From contig NZ_JAAGWH010000031.1 of NCBI RefSeq assembly GCF_010682105.1, positions 1 through 35,258 on the forward strand: DNA of 35,258 nucleotides, in the 5' to 3' direction. Shown piece after piece: positions 28,099-35,258 of the stretch (position 1 is the first letter of the stretch; each line of letters begins with the position of its first letter). Both the position numbers and the translations under genes were made by a program. This DNA is from Modestobacter muralis (GTDB lineage Bacteria > Actinomycetota > Actinomycetes > Mycobacteriales > Geodermatophilaceae). The notes under the pieces were generated by a model. The model saw nothing but the letters and a program-made list of their open reading frames with translations. It ran no database searches and was not told where the DNA came from.

Positions 28099-28965
28099 TC
28101 AGTCCCGGAGCTCGAGCCCGACGATCAGCGCGCTGAGGTCGACGGCACCCGGGTCGGGCAGCCGCTCGACGGCCAGCTGCATCGTCTCCACCGCCGCGGC
28201 GTCGAACCGGTCGGAGACGCCGGCGGCCTGCAGGGCGGCCTGGATCAGCACCGCGTCCTTGGTGGCCCCGGTCAGCCCGAAGCTCACCGGGTGCTCCCCG
28301 GCGATCATGTTGGCGCCCTTCATCCGCGCGTAGGGCGTGTCCATCGGGCCGCCGTCCACGGCGTCGAGGAACAGCTGCGGGTCCACCCCGAGCCCGCGGG
28401 CCAGCGCGATCGACTGGGCGGTGCCCACGCTGATGGAGATCAGCCAGGCGTTGCACGCCATCTTCAGCCGGCTCCCCGCCCCCGCCTCCCCGGCCCAGAT
28501 CGTCTTGCGCCCCATCGCGTCCAGCAGCGGGGCCAGCGCCGTCCGCTGCTCCTCCGGACCGGACGCCAGCATCACCAGCTGCCCCTGCTCGGCGGGGGCC
28601 TTCGTGCCCAGCACCGGGCAGTCGACGAGCACCAGGTCCAGCTCGCGGGCGACCTCGGCCACCTGCTCGATGCCCGCCACCCCGACCGTGGAGGTCTGCA
28701 GCCACACCGTGCCGGCCGGGACGTCGGCGGCCCGGACCACCTCGATCGCCGAGTCGGCGTCGAACAGCATGGTGAGGACGACGTCGGCGCCGGCCACCGC
28801 CTCGGCCGCGGTGCCGAAGGCCTCCGCGCCGGTGTCGGTCAGCGCCGCGGCCTTGCTGCCGTCGCGGTTCCACATCCGTACCGGGATGCCCTCGCGCCGC
28901 AGGGATCGGACCATCCCGGCGCCCATCGTCCCCGTGCCGAGGACCGCCACCGTCGAGTTGCTCAT
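28099..28965 (-). CDS. NAD(P)-dependent beta-hydroxyacid dehydrogenase (3-hydroxyisobutyrate dehydrogenase family)
   Basis: The 288-residue protein has the N-terminal Rossmann motif VLGTGTMGAGM, the substrate-region segment TSTVGVAGI, and DCPVLGTKAPAEQGQLVMLASG. The catalytic lysine lies in GSRLKMACNAW, within the all-helical C-terminal domain. Family members reduce or oxidise small beta-hydroxy acids such as 3-hydroxyisobutyrate, tartronate semialdehyde or succinic semialdehyde. The substrate cannot be chosen: the usual substrate-binding DAPVSGG motif reads DCPVLGT here, which argues against a typical 3-hydroxyisobutyrate enzyme. AGGATCAGGAC precedes ATG 28965. No pathway partners are adjacent. 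Confidence 0.9.
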   Translation of the reverse strand: MSNSTVAVLGTGTMGAGMVRSLRREGIPVRMWNRDGSKAAALTDTGAEAFGTAAEAVAGADVVLTMLFDADSAIEVVRAADVPAGTVWLQTSTVGVAGIEQVAEVARELDLVLVDCPVLGTKAPAEQGQLVMLASGPEEQRTALAPLLDAMGRKTIWAGEAGAGSRLKMACNAWLISISVGTAQSIALARGLGVDPQLFLDAVDGGPMDTPYARMKGANMIAGEHPVSFGLTGATKDAVLIQAALQAAGVSDRFDAAAVETMQLAVERLPDPGAVDLSALIVGLELRD

Positions 28966-29044
28966 GTCCTGATCCTCACCCGGACACCGTGCACCCGGCA
29001 GCCCGGGCCCCGGGCGGCCGGTAACCTGCTGCCCAGTCCGGCCC

Positions 29045-29119
29045 GCCCCATTAGCTCAGTGGTAGAGCACCCGCCTTGTAAGCGGAAGGTCGTCCGTTCA
29101 ATCCGGACATGGGGCTCCA
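29045..29119 (+). tRNA. tRNA-Thr (anticodon TGT)
   Basis: A full cloverleaf is visible. The 7-bp acceptor stem is GCCCCAT/ATGGGGC, the D-arm GCTC-AGTGGTA-GAGC, the anticodon loop CTTGTAA with TGT at positions 34-36, and the T-arm GTCCG-TTCAATC-CGGAC. Discriminator T is followed by an encoded CCA. The outermost pair of the anticodon stem is a C/A mismatch, leaving four good pairs. A TAACCT -10 at 29022-29027 lies 17 bp upstream. Confidence 0.95.
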
Positions 29120-29150
29120 CCTCCGGGGTCGCGCAGGGCAGGATGCCCCC

Positions 29151-29174
29151 GTGCAGATCCCGGCAGCCCGCTGA
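29151..29174 (+). CDS. Possible 7-codon upstream mini-ORF coupled to the next gene
   Basis: GTG CAG ATC CCG GCA GCC CGC TGA encodes MQIPAAR. Its stop overlaps the ATG of the Gfo/Idh gene (TGATG). CAGGAT lies 6 nt before the GTG and resembles the -10 spacing of the leaderless starts in this window. The main gene has no obvious ribosome site of its own. This is speculative. Confidence 0.25.
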   Translation: MQIPAAR

Positions 29175-30142
29175 TGCCCGTACCTCCGACCCGCTGGGGC
29201 GTGCTCGGCACCGCCGGCATCGCCCGCTCCCGCTTCCTCCCCGCCCTGGCCGAGGCCGGCGGTGTGGCGGTGGTCGTGGGCAGCCGGGACGGCGCGCACG
29301 CCGCCGAGTTCGCGCAGGCGCACGGCGTCGCCCGCGGCGTGGCCGGCTACGAGGCGGTGCTCGCCGACCCGGCCGTGCAGGCGGTCTACGTGCCGCTGCC
29401 CAACCCGCTGCACGCCGAGTGGGCGGTCGCGGCGCTGGAGGCCGGCAAGGCGGTGCTGTGCGAGAAGCCGCTGTGCGTCGACGCCGACCAGGCCCGGCGG
29501 GTGCTGGCGGTGGCCGAGCGGGCCGCCCTGCCGCTGTGGGAGGCGTTCGTCTTCCCGTTCACCGCCCAGCACCAGCGGCTGGTCGAGCTGCTGGCCGAGG
29601 GTGCGATCGGCGAGCTGCGCGAGATCTCCGGCGCCTTCCACTTCCTGCTCCGCCGCACCGAGGACATCCGGCTGTCCGCGGCGACGGCCGGCGGCGCGCT
29701 GGCCGACGTCGGCTGCTACCCGCTGCGGCTGGCCGCTGAGCTGTTCGGCGGCCCGGCGCTCAGCGCCGCCGCGTCCGCGGTGCGCGGCGCCGAGGTCGAG
29801 GTCGAGCTGGCCGCGCTGGTCGACTACCCCGAGGACCGCCGGCTGCTGCTGTCCTGCGGCTTCCGGCGCAGCGCGGACACCACGACGGTGCTCAGCGGCA
29901 CTGAGGGCACCATCCGGCTGGAGGACCCGTACCACCCGCTTCCGGGCAGCGCCCTCGAGCTGCGCCGCCCGGGCGCGGAGACCGTGGTCGAGCGGCCCAC
30001 CCGCGACGAGTACTCGTTCACCGCGGCGCTGCGCCACGTCGGCGCCGTCCTGGCCGGTGCGGAGGCGCCGCGGCACACCGCGCGGACGTCGTCGCTGGCG
30101 GTCGCGGAGGCGATGGACCTGGTGCGGGCGGCGGCACGATGA
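29174..30142 (+). CDS. Gfo/Idh/MocA family oxidoreductase
   Basis: The 322-residue protein has the N-terminal Rossmann domain (WGVLGTAGIARSRFLPAL), then the family signature YVPLPNPLHAEW and the catalytic-region EKP motif (VLCEKPLCVD, about residues 93-102). The C-terminal alpha/beta substrate domain has GGALADVGCYPLRLA. These enzymes oxidise or reduce sugars, inositols or related compounds, or trans-dihydrodiols, with NAD(P). The LLRRTEDIRLS and DVGCYPL segments resemble the glucose-fructose oxidoreductase/dihydrodiol-dehydrogenase-like branch. Substrate is unknown. Its stop overlaps the next start by ATGA, so the two genes form a pair. Confidence 0.92.
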   Translation: MPVPPTRWGVLGTAGIARSRFLPALAEAGGVAVVVGSRDGAHAAEFAQAHGVARGVAGYEAVLADPAVQAVYVPLPNPLHAEWAVAALEAGKAVLCEKPLCVDADQARRVLAVAERAALPLWEAFVFPFTAQHQRLVELLAEGAIGELREISGAFHFLLRRTEDIRLSAATAGGALADVGCYPLRLAAELFGGPALSAAASAVRGAEVEVELAALVDYPEDRRLLLSCGFRRSADTTTVLSGTEGTIRLEDPYHPLPGSALELRRPGAETVVERPTRDEYSFTAALRHVGAVLAGAEAPRHTARTSSLAVAEAMDLVRAAAR

Positions 30143-30945
30143 GCCGGCGGGGGCTGTTCCTGCCGCCGTTCGACGCGCTGGCCGACCCGGTGCTGCTCGC
30201 CGACCTCGCGGTCGAGGCCGAGGAGGCCGGCTGGGACGGCGTGTTCCTGTGGGACCACCTGCTCTACGCCGAGCCGGTCACCGAGATCGCCGACCCGTGG
30301 ACCTGCTGCGCCGCGATCGCCGTCCGCACCTCGCGGCTGCAGTTCGGCCCGATGGTGACGCCGCTGACCCGGCGGCGGCCGCAGGTGCTCGCCCGGCAGG
30401 CCGCCACGCTGGACCGGCTGTCCGGTGGGCGGCTGGTGCTCGGCTTCGGCCTCGGCGACGACGGCGGGGTCGGGGAGCTGTCCCGGTTCGGCGAGGAGCT
30501 CCAGCCGCGGGTCCGGGCCGCGCGGCTGGACGAGGGACTGGGCCTGCTGCGCCGGCTGCTGGCCGGGGAGCAGGTCGACCACGACGGGGAGCACTTCACC
30601 GCCCGCGACGTCCGCTTCCTGCCCCCGGCGACCCGGCCCGGCGGCATCCCGTTCTGGATCGGCGGGCGCTGGCCCAACGCCGCACCGCTGCGACGGGCCG
30701 CCCGCCACGAGGGGGCCTTCGTGATCTCGTTGCCCGGCCCCGACGACCTGGCCGGGGTGCGGGAGACGATCGCCGCCGTCCGGGGTGGTGACCTGGCCGG
30801 CTTCGACGTCGTGGTCGAGCTGCCCGTCGACGCGGACCCCGCCCCGTGGGAGGCCGCCGGCGCGACGTGGGTGCTGACCCGGCTGGGCCCCTACCGGCTC
30901 GACGTCGCCGGGGTCCGCCGGGTGGTGCGGCGCGGCCCGCGCTGA
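30139..30945 (+). CDS. LLM-class (luciferase-like) flavin-dependent oxidoreductase
   Basis: The 268-residue TIM-barrel protein has the family landmarks AEEAGWDGVFLWDHLLY near residue 30, FGPMVTPLTRRRP, LARQAATLDRLSGGRLVLGFGLGD and IPFWIGGRWPN. Such enzymes use F420 or FMN. The actinobacterial setting makes F420 plausible, but the sequence does not decide it. It is shorter than many relatives (~300 residues) because the C-terminal region is reduced. The start overlaps the Gfo/Idh stop (ATGA). The pair could act in one catabolic pathway, but no substrate can be named. Confidence 0.9.
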   Translation: MSRRGLFLPPFDALADPVLLADLAVEAEEAGWDGVFLWDHLLYAEPVTEIADPWTCCAAIAVRTSRLQFGPMVTPLTRRRPQVLARQAATLDRLSGGRLVLGFGLGDDGGVGELSRFGEELQPRVRAARLDEGLGLLRRLLAGEQVDHDGEHFTARDVRFLPPATRPGGIPFWIGGRWPNAAPLRRAARHEGAFVISLPGPDDLAGVRETIAAVRGGDLAGFDVVVELPVDADPAPWEAAGATWVLTRLGPYRLDVAGVRRVVRRGPR

Positions 30946-31041
30946 GCCGCCGGCGGGGAGCAGCCCGGGCGGCATGCGGCGCGGTGTGCCAGGGTCGAGG
31001 GCAGTCGCCGCCCGCCGGGCGGCCACCGAGGAGGAGCACCA

Positions 31042-31257
31042 GTGAGCGACCACGTGTACCGGCTGAGCGAGATCGTCGGCAGCTCCACCACCAGCGTCGA
31101 CGACGCCATCCGCACCGCCGTGAAGAAGGCGTCGGAGACCGTCCGGCACATCGAGTGGTTCCAGACCAGTGAGATCCGTGGCCAGGTCGTCGACGGCGAC
31201 GTCGCCCACTTCCAGGTCACCATGAAGATCGGCTTCCGGGTCGAGGACGGCGAATAG
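31042..31257 (+). CDS. Dodecin (flavin-binding small protein)
   Basis: Dodecins are ~70-residue proteins that form hollow dodecamers and store or shield flavins. The 71-residue product has the family pattern VYRLSEIVGSS, DDAIRTAVKKAS, Trp39 (the flavin-stacking residue) in IEWFQ, and Gln58 in FQVTMKIGF, with the usual strand-helix-strand-strand order. GTG 31042 has a strong AGGAGGAG site upstream. It forms a single-gene unit, ending in a hairpin shared with the convergent Rieske gene. The flavin link with the adjacent LLM enzyme is suggestive only. Confidence 0.95.
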   Translation: MSDHVYRLSEIVGSSTTSVDDAIRTAVKKASETVRHIEWFQTSEIRGQVVDGDVAHFQVTMKIGFRVEDGE

Positions 31258-31262
31258 TCGAA

Positions 31263-31319
31263 GGACCCCCGTCCTCCTCAAGCCTCGCAAGCTCGGCACG
31301 AGCCTCGGGACGGGGGGCC
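31263..31319. terminator. Bidirectional terminator element between dodecin and Rieske genes
   Basis: GGACCCCCGTCC (31263-31274) pairs with 31308-31319 with one mismatch, and an inner GCTCG-GCA-CGAGC stem sits in the loop. The element fills nearly all the gap between the two stops and shares the AAGGACCCCC and CCTCGCAAGCTCG blocks with other post-stop elements. Confidence 0.8.
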
Positions 31320-31730
31320 TCAGGCCAGCAGGACGTCGGCGCCGGAGACAGTGACCGCGAAGGGGGCCAGCGGCTCGACCGCCGGCCCCTGCAGCACGTC
31401 GCCGGTGGCCAGGTCGAACGCCGACCCGTGGCAGGGGCAGACCAGCGCCCCGTCCTCACCGGCGCGCACCGTGCAGCCCTGGTGCGGGCAGGTGGCGTCG
31501 TAGGCGACGACGGTGCCGGCGGTGGGCTGGGCGATCAGCACCCGCCGCCCGTCGACCGCCAGCTGGTACGCCCCGCCGACCGGGACGTCGGCCAGGGCGG
31601 CGATCCGGCCGCCGGGGGCGACGCCGTCCACCTCCGGGACCGGGATGCCCGCGCAGGCACCCAGCGCCAGCGCCCCCAGCCCGGCACCCCCGGCAGCGAG
31701 CAGCGACCGGCGGGAGAGGCAGGCGTCCAT
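31320..31730 (-). CDS. Rieske [2Fe-2S] protein, Tat-exported lipoprotein
   Basis: The 136-residue precursor starts with a twin-arginine signal (SRRSLL, residues 6-11) and a lipobox LGAC with Cys26, so it should be exported folded and lipid-anchored. The Rieske domain has both cluster motifs: CPHQGC (Cys81, His83; Cys86) and CPCHGS (Cys98, His101; Cys100). Cys86 and Cys100 can form the stabilising disulphide of high-potential Rieske proteins. FDLATGDVLQGPAVEPL is the typical end. It is small and stands alone, so it is not the cytochrome bc1 subunit. Its electron partner is unknown. ATG 31730 is used; longer readings have no signal sequence. Confidence 0.93.
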   Translation of the reverse strand: MDACLSRRSLLAAGGAGLGALALGACAGIPVPEVDGVAPGGRIAALADVPVGGAYQLAVDGRRVLIAQPTAGTVVAYDATCPHQGCTVRAGEDGALVCPCHGSAFDLATGDVLQGPAVEPLAPFAVTVSGADVLLA

Positions 31731-31765
31731 CCCCCGATCGTCCCAGCCCGGACCGTCAGGCCCTC

Positions 31766-31860
31766 GGCCCCCTCGCCAGGCCCCGGCCCCCTCGCCAGCC
31801 TCCGGCCCCCTCGCAGGGTCCCGCCGCGAGCGTGCGAGTGGTGGGGGGCGAGGGGGTCCT
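31766..31860 (-). repeat. Three 19-bp tandem copies plus a post-stop hairpin element
   Basis: GGCCCCCTCGCCAG (31766-31779) recurs at 31785-31798 and, as GGCCCCCTCGCAGG, at 31804-31817, with a 19-bp period. Each can pair with GGCGAGGGGGTCC (31847-31859), the stop-proximal arm of a hairpin element that follows the DUF5313 stop on the minus strand. The loop carries the CTCGCACGCTCGC block seen in related elements. Confidence 0.75.
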
Positions 31861-31863
31861 TCC

Positions 31864-32262
31864 TCAGTCGAAGCTGCCGGCCCCGTTGGAGCGGTAGCGG
31901 GCGCGGCGCTCGATGCGGTCACGCTCGGCGCGCTCCTCACGGCGGTGCGCCGTCGTGCCGGGCGGCCAGCCGGCCTTGACCGCGCGGTGCTCGGTGGTCT
32001 CGGTCATGTAGGCCAGGGAGAAGAGCAGGCCGATGACCAGGCCGCCGCCGGCCGCGGTGAGCCGGATGCCGAAGGGCACCGGCGGGACCAGCAGGCACAG
32101 CAGCACGACCGGGGCGAGCTGGGCCAGCGCCCTCAGCAGGTGCCGCAGCACCCAGCTGCGCCGGGTCGTGTCGTCGAGCACCCAGTCCGACAGCGAGCGG
32201 GGCAGCCCGCCGCCGTAGGCGTACCAGAGCCACTGGGCCGGGTTCGGTCGTCCAGCGTGCAC
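31864..32262 (-). CDS. DUF5313 family membrane protein
   Basis: The 132-residue protein has the family's N-terminal motif (RPNPAQWLWYAYGGGLPRSLSDWVLDD), two hydrophobic segments (about residues 50-85) and SLAYMTETTEHRAVKAGWPPGTTAHRREERAERD near the end. Its C-terminus is strongly charged and probably cytoplasmic. The family is restricted to actinobacteria as far as I know and has no known function. GTG 32262 is chosen because TACCGT lies 7 nt upstream, a leaderless pattern, and because the conserved motif begins five residues later. Longer in-frame readings continue into the antiporter gene and are shadows. Confidence 0.85.
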   Translation of the reverse strand: MHAGRPNPAQWLWYAYGGGLPRSLSDWVLDDTTRRSWVLRHLLRALAQLAPVVLLCLLVPPVPFGIRLTAAGGGLVIGLLFSLAYMTETTEHRAVKAGWPPGTTAHRREERAERDRIERRARYRSNGAGSFD

Positions 32263-32275
32263 ACAGCCAACGGTA
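32260..32275 (-). promoter_or_regulatory. Leaderless DUF5313 promoter -10 (TACCGT, 7 nt before GTG)
   Basis: On the minus strand TACCGT (32275-32270) precedes GTG 32262 by 7 nt, without a ribosome-binding site. Confidence 0.5.
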
Positions 32276-32306
32276 GGCGTCCTGACGGCGCACCGCCGGA
32301 GGCCGG

Positions 32307-33962
32307 TCAGAGCCGGGTGGTCCAGCTGTGCGCGCTGGCCGCCTCCTCGTAGTCCAGCTCCTGGAGCACGCCGCGCACGACCTCGTCGTCGACGGTGCCC
32401 CGGTCGCGCTCGGTCATCAGGGCGCGGCGCTGGGCCTGCACGACCTGCTGGCGCAGGTACCGGAAGCCCTCGGCCCGCTTGCGCCCCCGCGCCTGTTCCT
32501 CCTCCTCGTCGGCCCGGATCGTCTGCCGCATCGTGCGGGTGCGCGCCTGCAGCGGGCCGCGGATCCGCTCCGCCCACTGGTCGGCTCGCTCGTCCCCGAC
32601 CCGCGGCCGGGCCGCCGCGATCAGCTCCTCGGCGCGCTGCAGGGCCGCGGCGGTGGTCCGCTCCTGCAGGCGCAGCTCGCTCTCGGCGTCCTGCCGGTCC
32701 TGCTCGGGATCGCGGACGCCCAGCCGCCGGATCAGCCGGGGCAGCGTCAGCCCCTGCAGCAGCAGGGTGCCGATGGTGACCGCGTAGGCGAGGAACTGGA
32801 CGGCCTCCCGGTCGGCGAACGGCGCGCCGTTGACCTGCTCGGGCAGCGCTGCGGCGACCGCGAGGGTGACCACCCCGCGCATGCCGGTCCAGGAGATCAC
32901 CGTCTGGTAGCTCCACGGTGGCCGGGCGGGGGAGACCCAGCGCCCGCCGGGGACCGGCCGCGGCGTCCGGCGGACCAGCTCCAGGCCGAAGACGAACACC
33001 GCCCGGACGACGATGACGGTGGCCAGCACGACCGCGGCGGCGACCAGCAGCTGGCCGGTGGACCGCTCGGAGTCGGCCACCTCGTCCACGACCGCGCGCA
33101 GCTGCAGCCCGATGAGGGCGAACACGACGGCCTGCAGCAGCAGGTCCAGCGACGACCACAGCGGCATCTCCTGCAGCCGGGTGGCGTAGCCGGCCTCCGG
33201 GCCGCGGTGCCCCAGGTAGAGCCCGGCGGCCACGACGGCCAGGACGCCGGATCCGGACAGCTCCTCGGCCAGCAGGTAGGCCGCGAAGGGCACGATCAGC
33301 CCGAGCACCGACTCGACCACCGGGTCGTCCAGGCGCATCCGGACGAGGTGCACGACCACGCCCAGCGCCAGGCCCAGCCCGACGCCCACGCCGACGGCCA
33401 GCCCGAACGTGCCCGAGGCCGACCCCCAGTCCAGGCCGAGCAGCCCGCCGCCGGCGCCGAACACGGCGGCCAGCGCGACCTTGTAGAACGTCAGCGCCGC
33501 CGCGTCGTTGATCAGGCTCTCGCCGGACAGCACGGTCATCATGGGGCGGGGGAGCCCGAGCCGGCGGCCGACAGCGGCGGCCGAGACGGCGTCCGGTGGC
33601 GCGACGATCGCCCCGAGCACCAGCGCGACCGGCATCGGCAGGCCGGGCACGACGAGCCGGGCCAGCAGGGCGACGACGACGGCGGTCACCAGGACCAGGA
33701 CCACGCCCAGCTGGACGATCGGGTGCAGCAGCGACCGGAAGCCGGCGTAGCTGACGCCCAGCGCCGCGGAGTAGAGCAGCGGGGGCAGGACCAGGGCGAG
33801 CAGCAGCTCGCCGTCGATGGCGAAGTCCGGCATCCCCGGGACGGCGCTGGCGGCCAGCCCCACGACCACCAGCAGCAGCGGGGCCTGCCAGCCCAGCCGC
33901 CGCGCCACCGCGGTCACCGCCACCGCGGCGAGCGCCAACCCCAGCAGTTCCGCGCCGTGCAT
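32307..33962 (-). CDS. Na+/H+ antiporter, CPA1 family
   Basis: The protein exchanges Na+ (or K+) for H+ across the membrane, for pH and salt homeostasis. The 551-residue product has about 12 hydrophobic segments. The family motifs are LPPLLYSAAL, GAIVAPPDAVSAAAVGRRLG, LSGESLINDAAALTFY (with the ion-binding Asp in the conserved NDA) and SWTGMRGVVTLAVAAALP. A long charged, helical cytoplasmic tail (residues ~415-551, rich in Arg, Glu and Gln) follows, as in bacterial NhaP/YjcE-like members. ATG 33962 has GAGGGG five bases upstream; GTG 33968 is two codons further out. It is divergent from the SDR gene. Confidence 0.93.
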   Translation of the reverse strand: MHGAELLGLALAAVAVTAVARRLGWQAPLLLVVVGLAASAVPGMPDFAIDGELLLALVLPPLLYSAALGVSYAGFRSLLHPIVQLGVVLVLVTAVVVALLARLVVPGLPMPVALVLGAIVAPPDAVSAAAVGRRLGLPRPMMTVLSGESLINDAAALTFYKVALAAVFGAGGGLLGLDWGSASGTFGLAVGVGVGLGLALGVVVHLVRMRLDDPVVESVLGLIVPFAAYLLAEELSGSGVLAVVAAGLYLGHRGPEAGYATRLQEMPLWSSLDLLLQAVVFALIGLQLRAVVDEVADSERSTGQLLVAAAVVLATVIVVRAVFVFGLELVRRTPRPVPGGRWVSPARPPWSYQTVISWTGMRGVVTLAVAAALPEQVNGAPFADREAVQFLAYAVTIGTLLLQGLTLPRLIRRLGVRDPEQDRQDAESELRLQERTTAAALQRAEELIAAARPRVGDERADQWAERIRGPLQARTRTMRQTIRADEEEEQARGRKRAEGFRYLRQQVVQAQRRALMTERDRGTVDDEVVRGVLQELDYEEAASAHSWTTRL

Positions 33963-34102
33963 GTGCACCCCTCGTGCCGACCGTCCACCCCGCGGTCGCG
34001 GTGCAGCTGTGTGCTCCCCATGTTTGCTGCTGCGGGCCGATGGAGCAGAACGGGGGTGCGACCGGCCCACGGTGGGCCGTCGGCGGAAGAGGTGAATGTC
34101 CC

Positions 34103-35104
34103 GTGAGCGGTCAGGTCGTCGTCGTCACCGGAGCCAGTGGCGGGATCGGCCGGGCCACGGCCGTGGCCTTCGCCCGCCGGGGTGACCGGGTCGCCCTGCT
34201 GGCGCGCGGGGAGAAGGGCCTCGCAGCGGCCGCGGACGAGGTCCGGGCGGTCGGTGGCACGGCGCTGGTGCTGCCGGTCGACGTCGCCGACGCCGCCGCG
34301 GTCGACGACGCCGCCGACCGGGTCGAGGCCGAGCTCGGGCCGATCGACGTCTGGGTCAACGTCGCCTTCACCGCCGTCTTCGCGCCCTTCGCCGACATCA
34401 CCGCCGCGGAGTACGCCCGGGTCACCGAGGTGACCTACCTGGGCGTCGTGCACGGCACGATGGCGGCGCTGTCGCGGATGCGCCCGCGCGACCGCGGCGT
34501 GATCGTGCAGACCGGCTCGGCGCTGGGCCGCCGGGGCGTGCCGCTGCAGAGCGCCTACTGCGGGGCCAAGCACGCCGTGAAGGGGTTCACCGAGGCGCTG
34601 CACACCGAGCTCAAGGGCCAGAGCAGCAACGTGCACGTCACCCGGGTCGACCTGCCCGGCGTCAACACCCCGCAGTTCGACTGGGTGCTGAACAAGATGC
34701 CGAAGACGCCGCAGCCGGTGGCGCCGATCTACGCGCCGGAGCTGATGGCCGCAGCGCTGGTGCACGCCGCCGAGCACCCGACCCGGCGGGCCTGGTGGGT
34801 CGGGCTCCCGACGGTCTACACGGTGCTGGGCAACGAGGTGTGGCCGCAGTTCATGGACTGGTACCTGGCCCGCACCGGCAAGGACGGCCAGCTCACCGGC
34901 GTCGACGCGAGCCCCGACGACCCGTCGAACCTGTGGGAGCCGGCCGACGGCCCCGACGGGCGGGACTTCGGTGCCGAGGGCCGGTTCAGTGACCAGCAGT
35001 GGACCCGCGACCCGCAGATCTGGGCCAGCCGGCACCACGGTGCGCTCGCCGCGGCCGGGGCGGCCGGCCTCGCCGGGCTGGCGGTGCTGCGCCGCCGCCG
35101 CTGA
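34103..35104 (+). CDS. Short-chain dehydrogenase/reductase with C-terminal hydrophobic tail
   Basis: The 333-residue protein has the NAD(P)-binding TGASGGIG (residues 9-16) and a later PVDVAD. The active-site Ser and the YxxxK motif are seen in GSALGRRG...[13 protein letters not shown]. The usual NNAG structural motif is altered: [14 protein letters not shown] has Val where the second Asn-like position is expected. The C-terminal ~110 residues go beyond a classical SDR. They contain [27 protein letters not shown] and end in a hydrophobic stretch with a basic tail ([11 protein letters not shown]), which could anchor the enzyme to the membrane. Substrate is unknown. GTG 34103 is chosen because the fold begins at residue 5. 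Confidence 0.9.
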   Translation: MSGQVVVVTGASGGIGRATAVAFARRGDRVALLARGEKGLAAAADEVRAVGGTALVLPVDVADAAAVDDAADRVEAELGPIDVWVNVAFTAVFAPFADITAAEYARVTEVTYLGVVHGTMAALSRMRPRDRGVIVQTGSALGRRGVPLQSAYCGAKHAVKGFTEALHTELKGQSSNVHVTRVDLPGVNTPQFDWVLNKMPKTPQPVAPIYAPELMAAALVHAAEHPTRRAWWVGLPTVYTVLGNEVWPQFMDWYLARTGKDGQLTGVDASPDDPSNLWEPADGPDGRDFGAEGRFSDQQWTRDPQIWASRHHGALAAAGAAGLAGLAVLRRRR

Positions 35105-35129
35105 CGGCACGTGCCCCGGGGCGCGCGCG

Positions 35130-35144
35130 TACGGTGCGCCGGTG
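35130..35144 (+). promoter_or_regulatory. Leaderless promoter -10 (TACGGT, 6 nt before GTG)
   Basis: TACGGT at 35130-35135 precedes GTG 35142 by 6 nt, with no ribosome-binding site. Confidence 0.45.
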
Positions 35145-35258
35145 GACGAACGACGCACCGGGGTCGTGGCGGGGCTGTCGGCCTACCTGCTGTGGGGCCT
35201 GTTCCCGCTCTACTTCCCGCTGCTGGAGCCGGCCGGCGGGCTGGAGATCGTCGCCCAC
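35142..35258 (+). CDS. N-terminus of an EamA/RarD-like transporter (3' end outside window)
   Basis: The 39 residues in the window read [19 protein letters not shown] and continue [20 protein letters not shown]. The [13 protein letters not shown] and [12 protein letters not shown] stretches match the first membrane helix and following loop of RarD-type members of the drug/metabolite transporter superfamily. Only the first of about ten helices is visible, so the assignment rests on this short match. Confidence 0.75.
   Translation, partial: MDERRTGVVAGLSAYLLWGLFPLYFPLLEPAGGLEIVAH

Overview
This window is about 35 kb of very GC-rich chromosomal DNA from an actinobacterium. Lsr2, CarD, an LpqE-like lipoprotein, a short MutY, many GTG starts and the gene order all point to Actinobacteria. 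Protein style and gene neighbourhood suggest Geodermatophilaceae (Blastococcus, Modestobacter or Geodermatophilus); that family-level call is inference. Nearly all of it is a conserved housekeeping segment that parallels, from memory, M. tuberculosis Rv3604c to Rv3579c. I see no prophage, insertion sequence, CRISPR array, integrase or toxin-antitoxin pair.

Layout. (1) 1-7913, + strand: the end of an Rv3604c-like protein, then a tightly overlapped cofactor operon (DUF2520 protein, panC, panD, nadB, nadC, coaX) and lysS. It links pantothenate/CoA and NAD synthesis. (2) 8045-11291: lsr2 and clpC, each followed by a strong hairpin. clpC has a candidate SigR/SigH-type promoter. (3) 11489-16929: a small membrane protein, mutY (-), an anchored exported protein (+), then disA, radA and lpqE, all on the - strand. 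(4) 17032-19454: an FeS-containing cryptochrome/photolyase convergent with a UbiA-type prenyltransferase, inserted where the mycobacterial order would pass directly from lpqE to carD. (5) 19585-23672: carD, ispD, ispF, cysS and rlmB, mostly overlapping. (6) 23919-28965: a Gdx-like SMR transporter, a DUF445 protein, an HtrA-type protease, a membrane protein and a 3-hydroxyisobutyrate-dehydrogenase-like enzyme. (7) 29045-35258: tRNA-Thr(UGU), a Gfo/Idh/MocA oxidoreductase, a luciferase-like monooxygenase, dodecin, a Rieske Tat lipoprotein, a DUF5313 protein, a CPA1 Na+/H+ antiporter, an SDR and the start of a RarD-like transporter.

The most interesting material is non-coding. A family of related hairpin elements sits directly after the stop codons of several unrelated genes. 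Six genes have a TAnnnT -10 hexamer 6-7 nt before a GTG start, which is the architecture of leaderless mRNAs. There is a perfect 19-bp palindrome downstream of clpC, and a 13-bp perfect inverted repeat that encloses the ispD start codon. All of these were read by eye; none was tested by folding, genome search or expression data.
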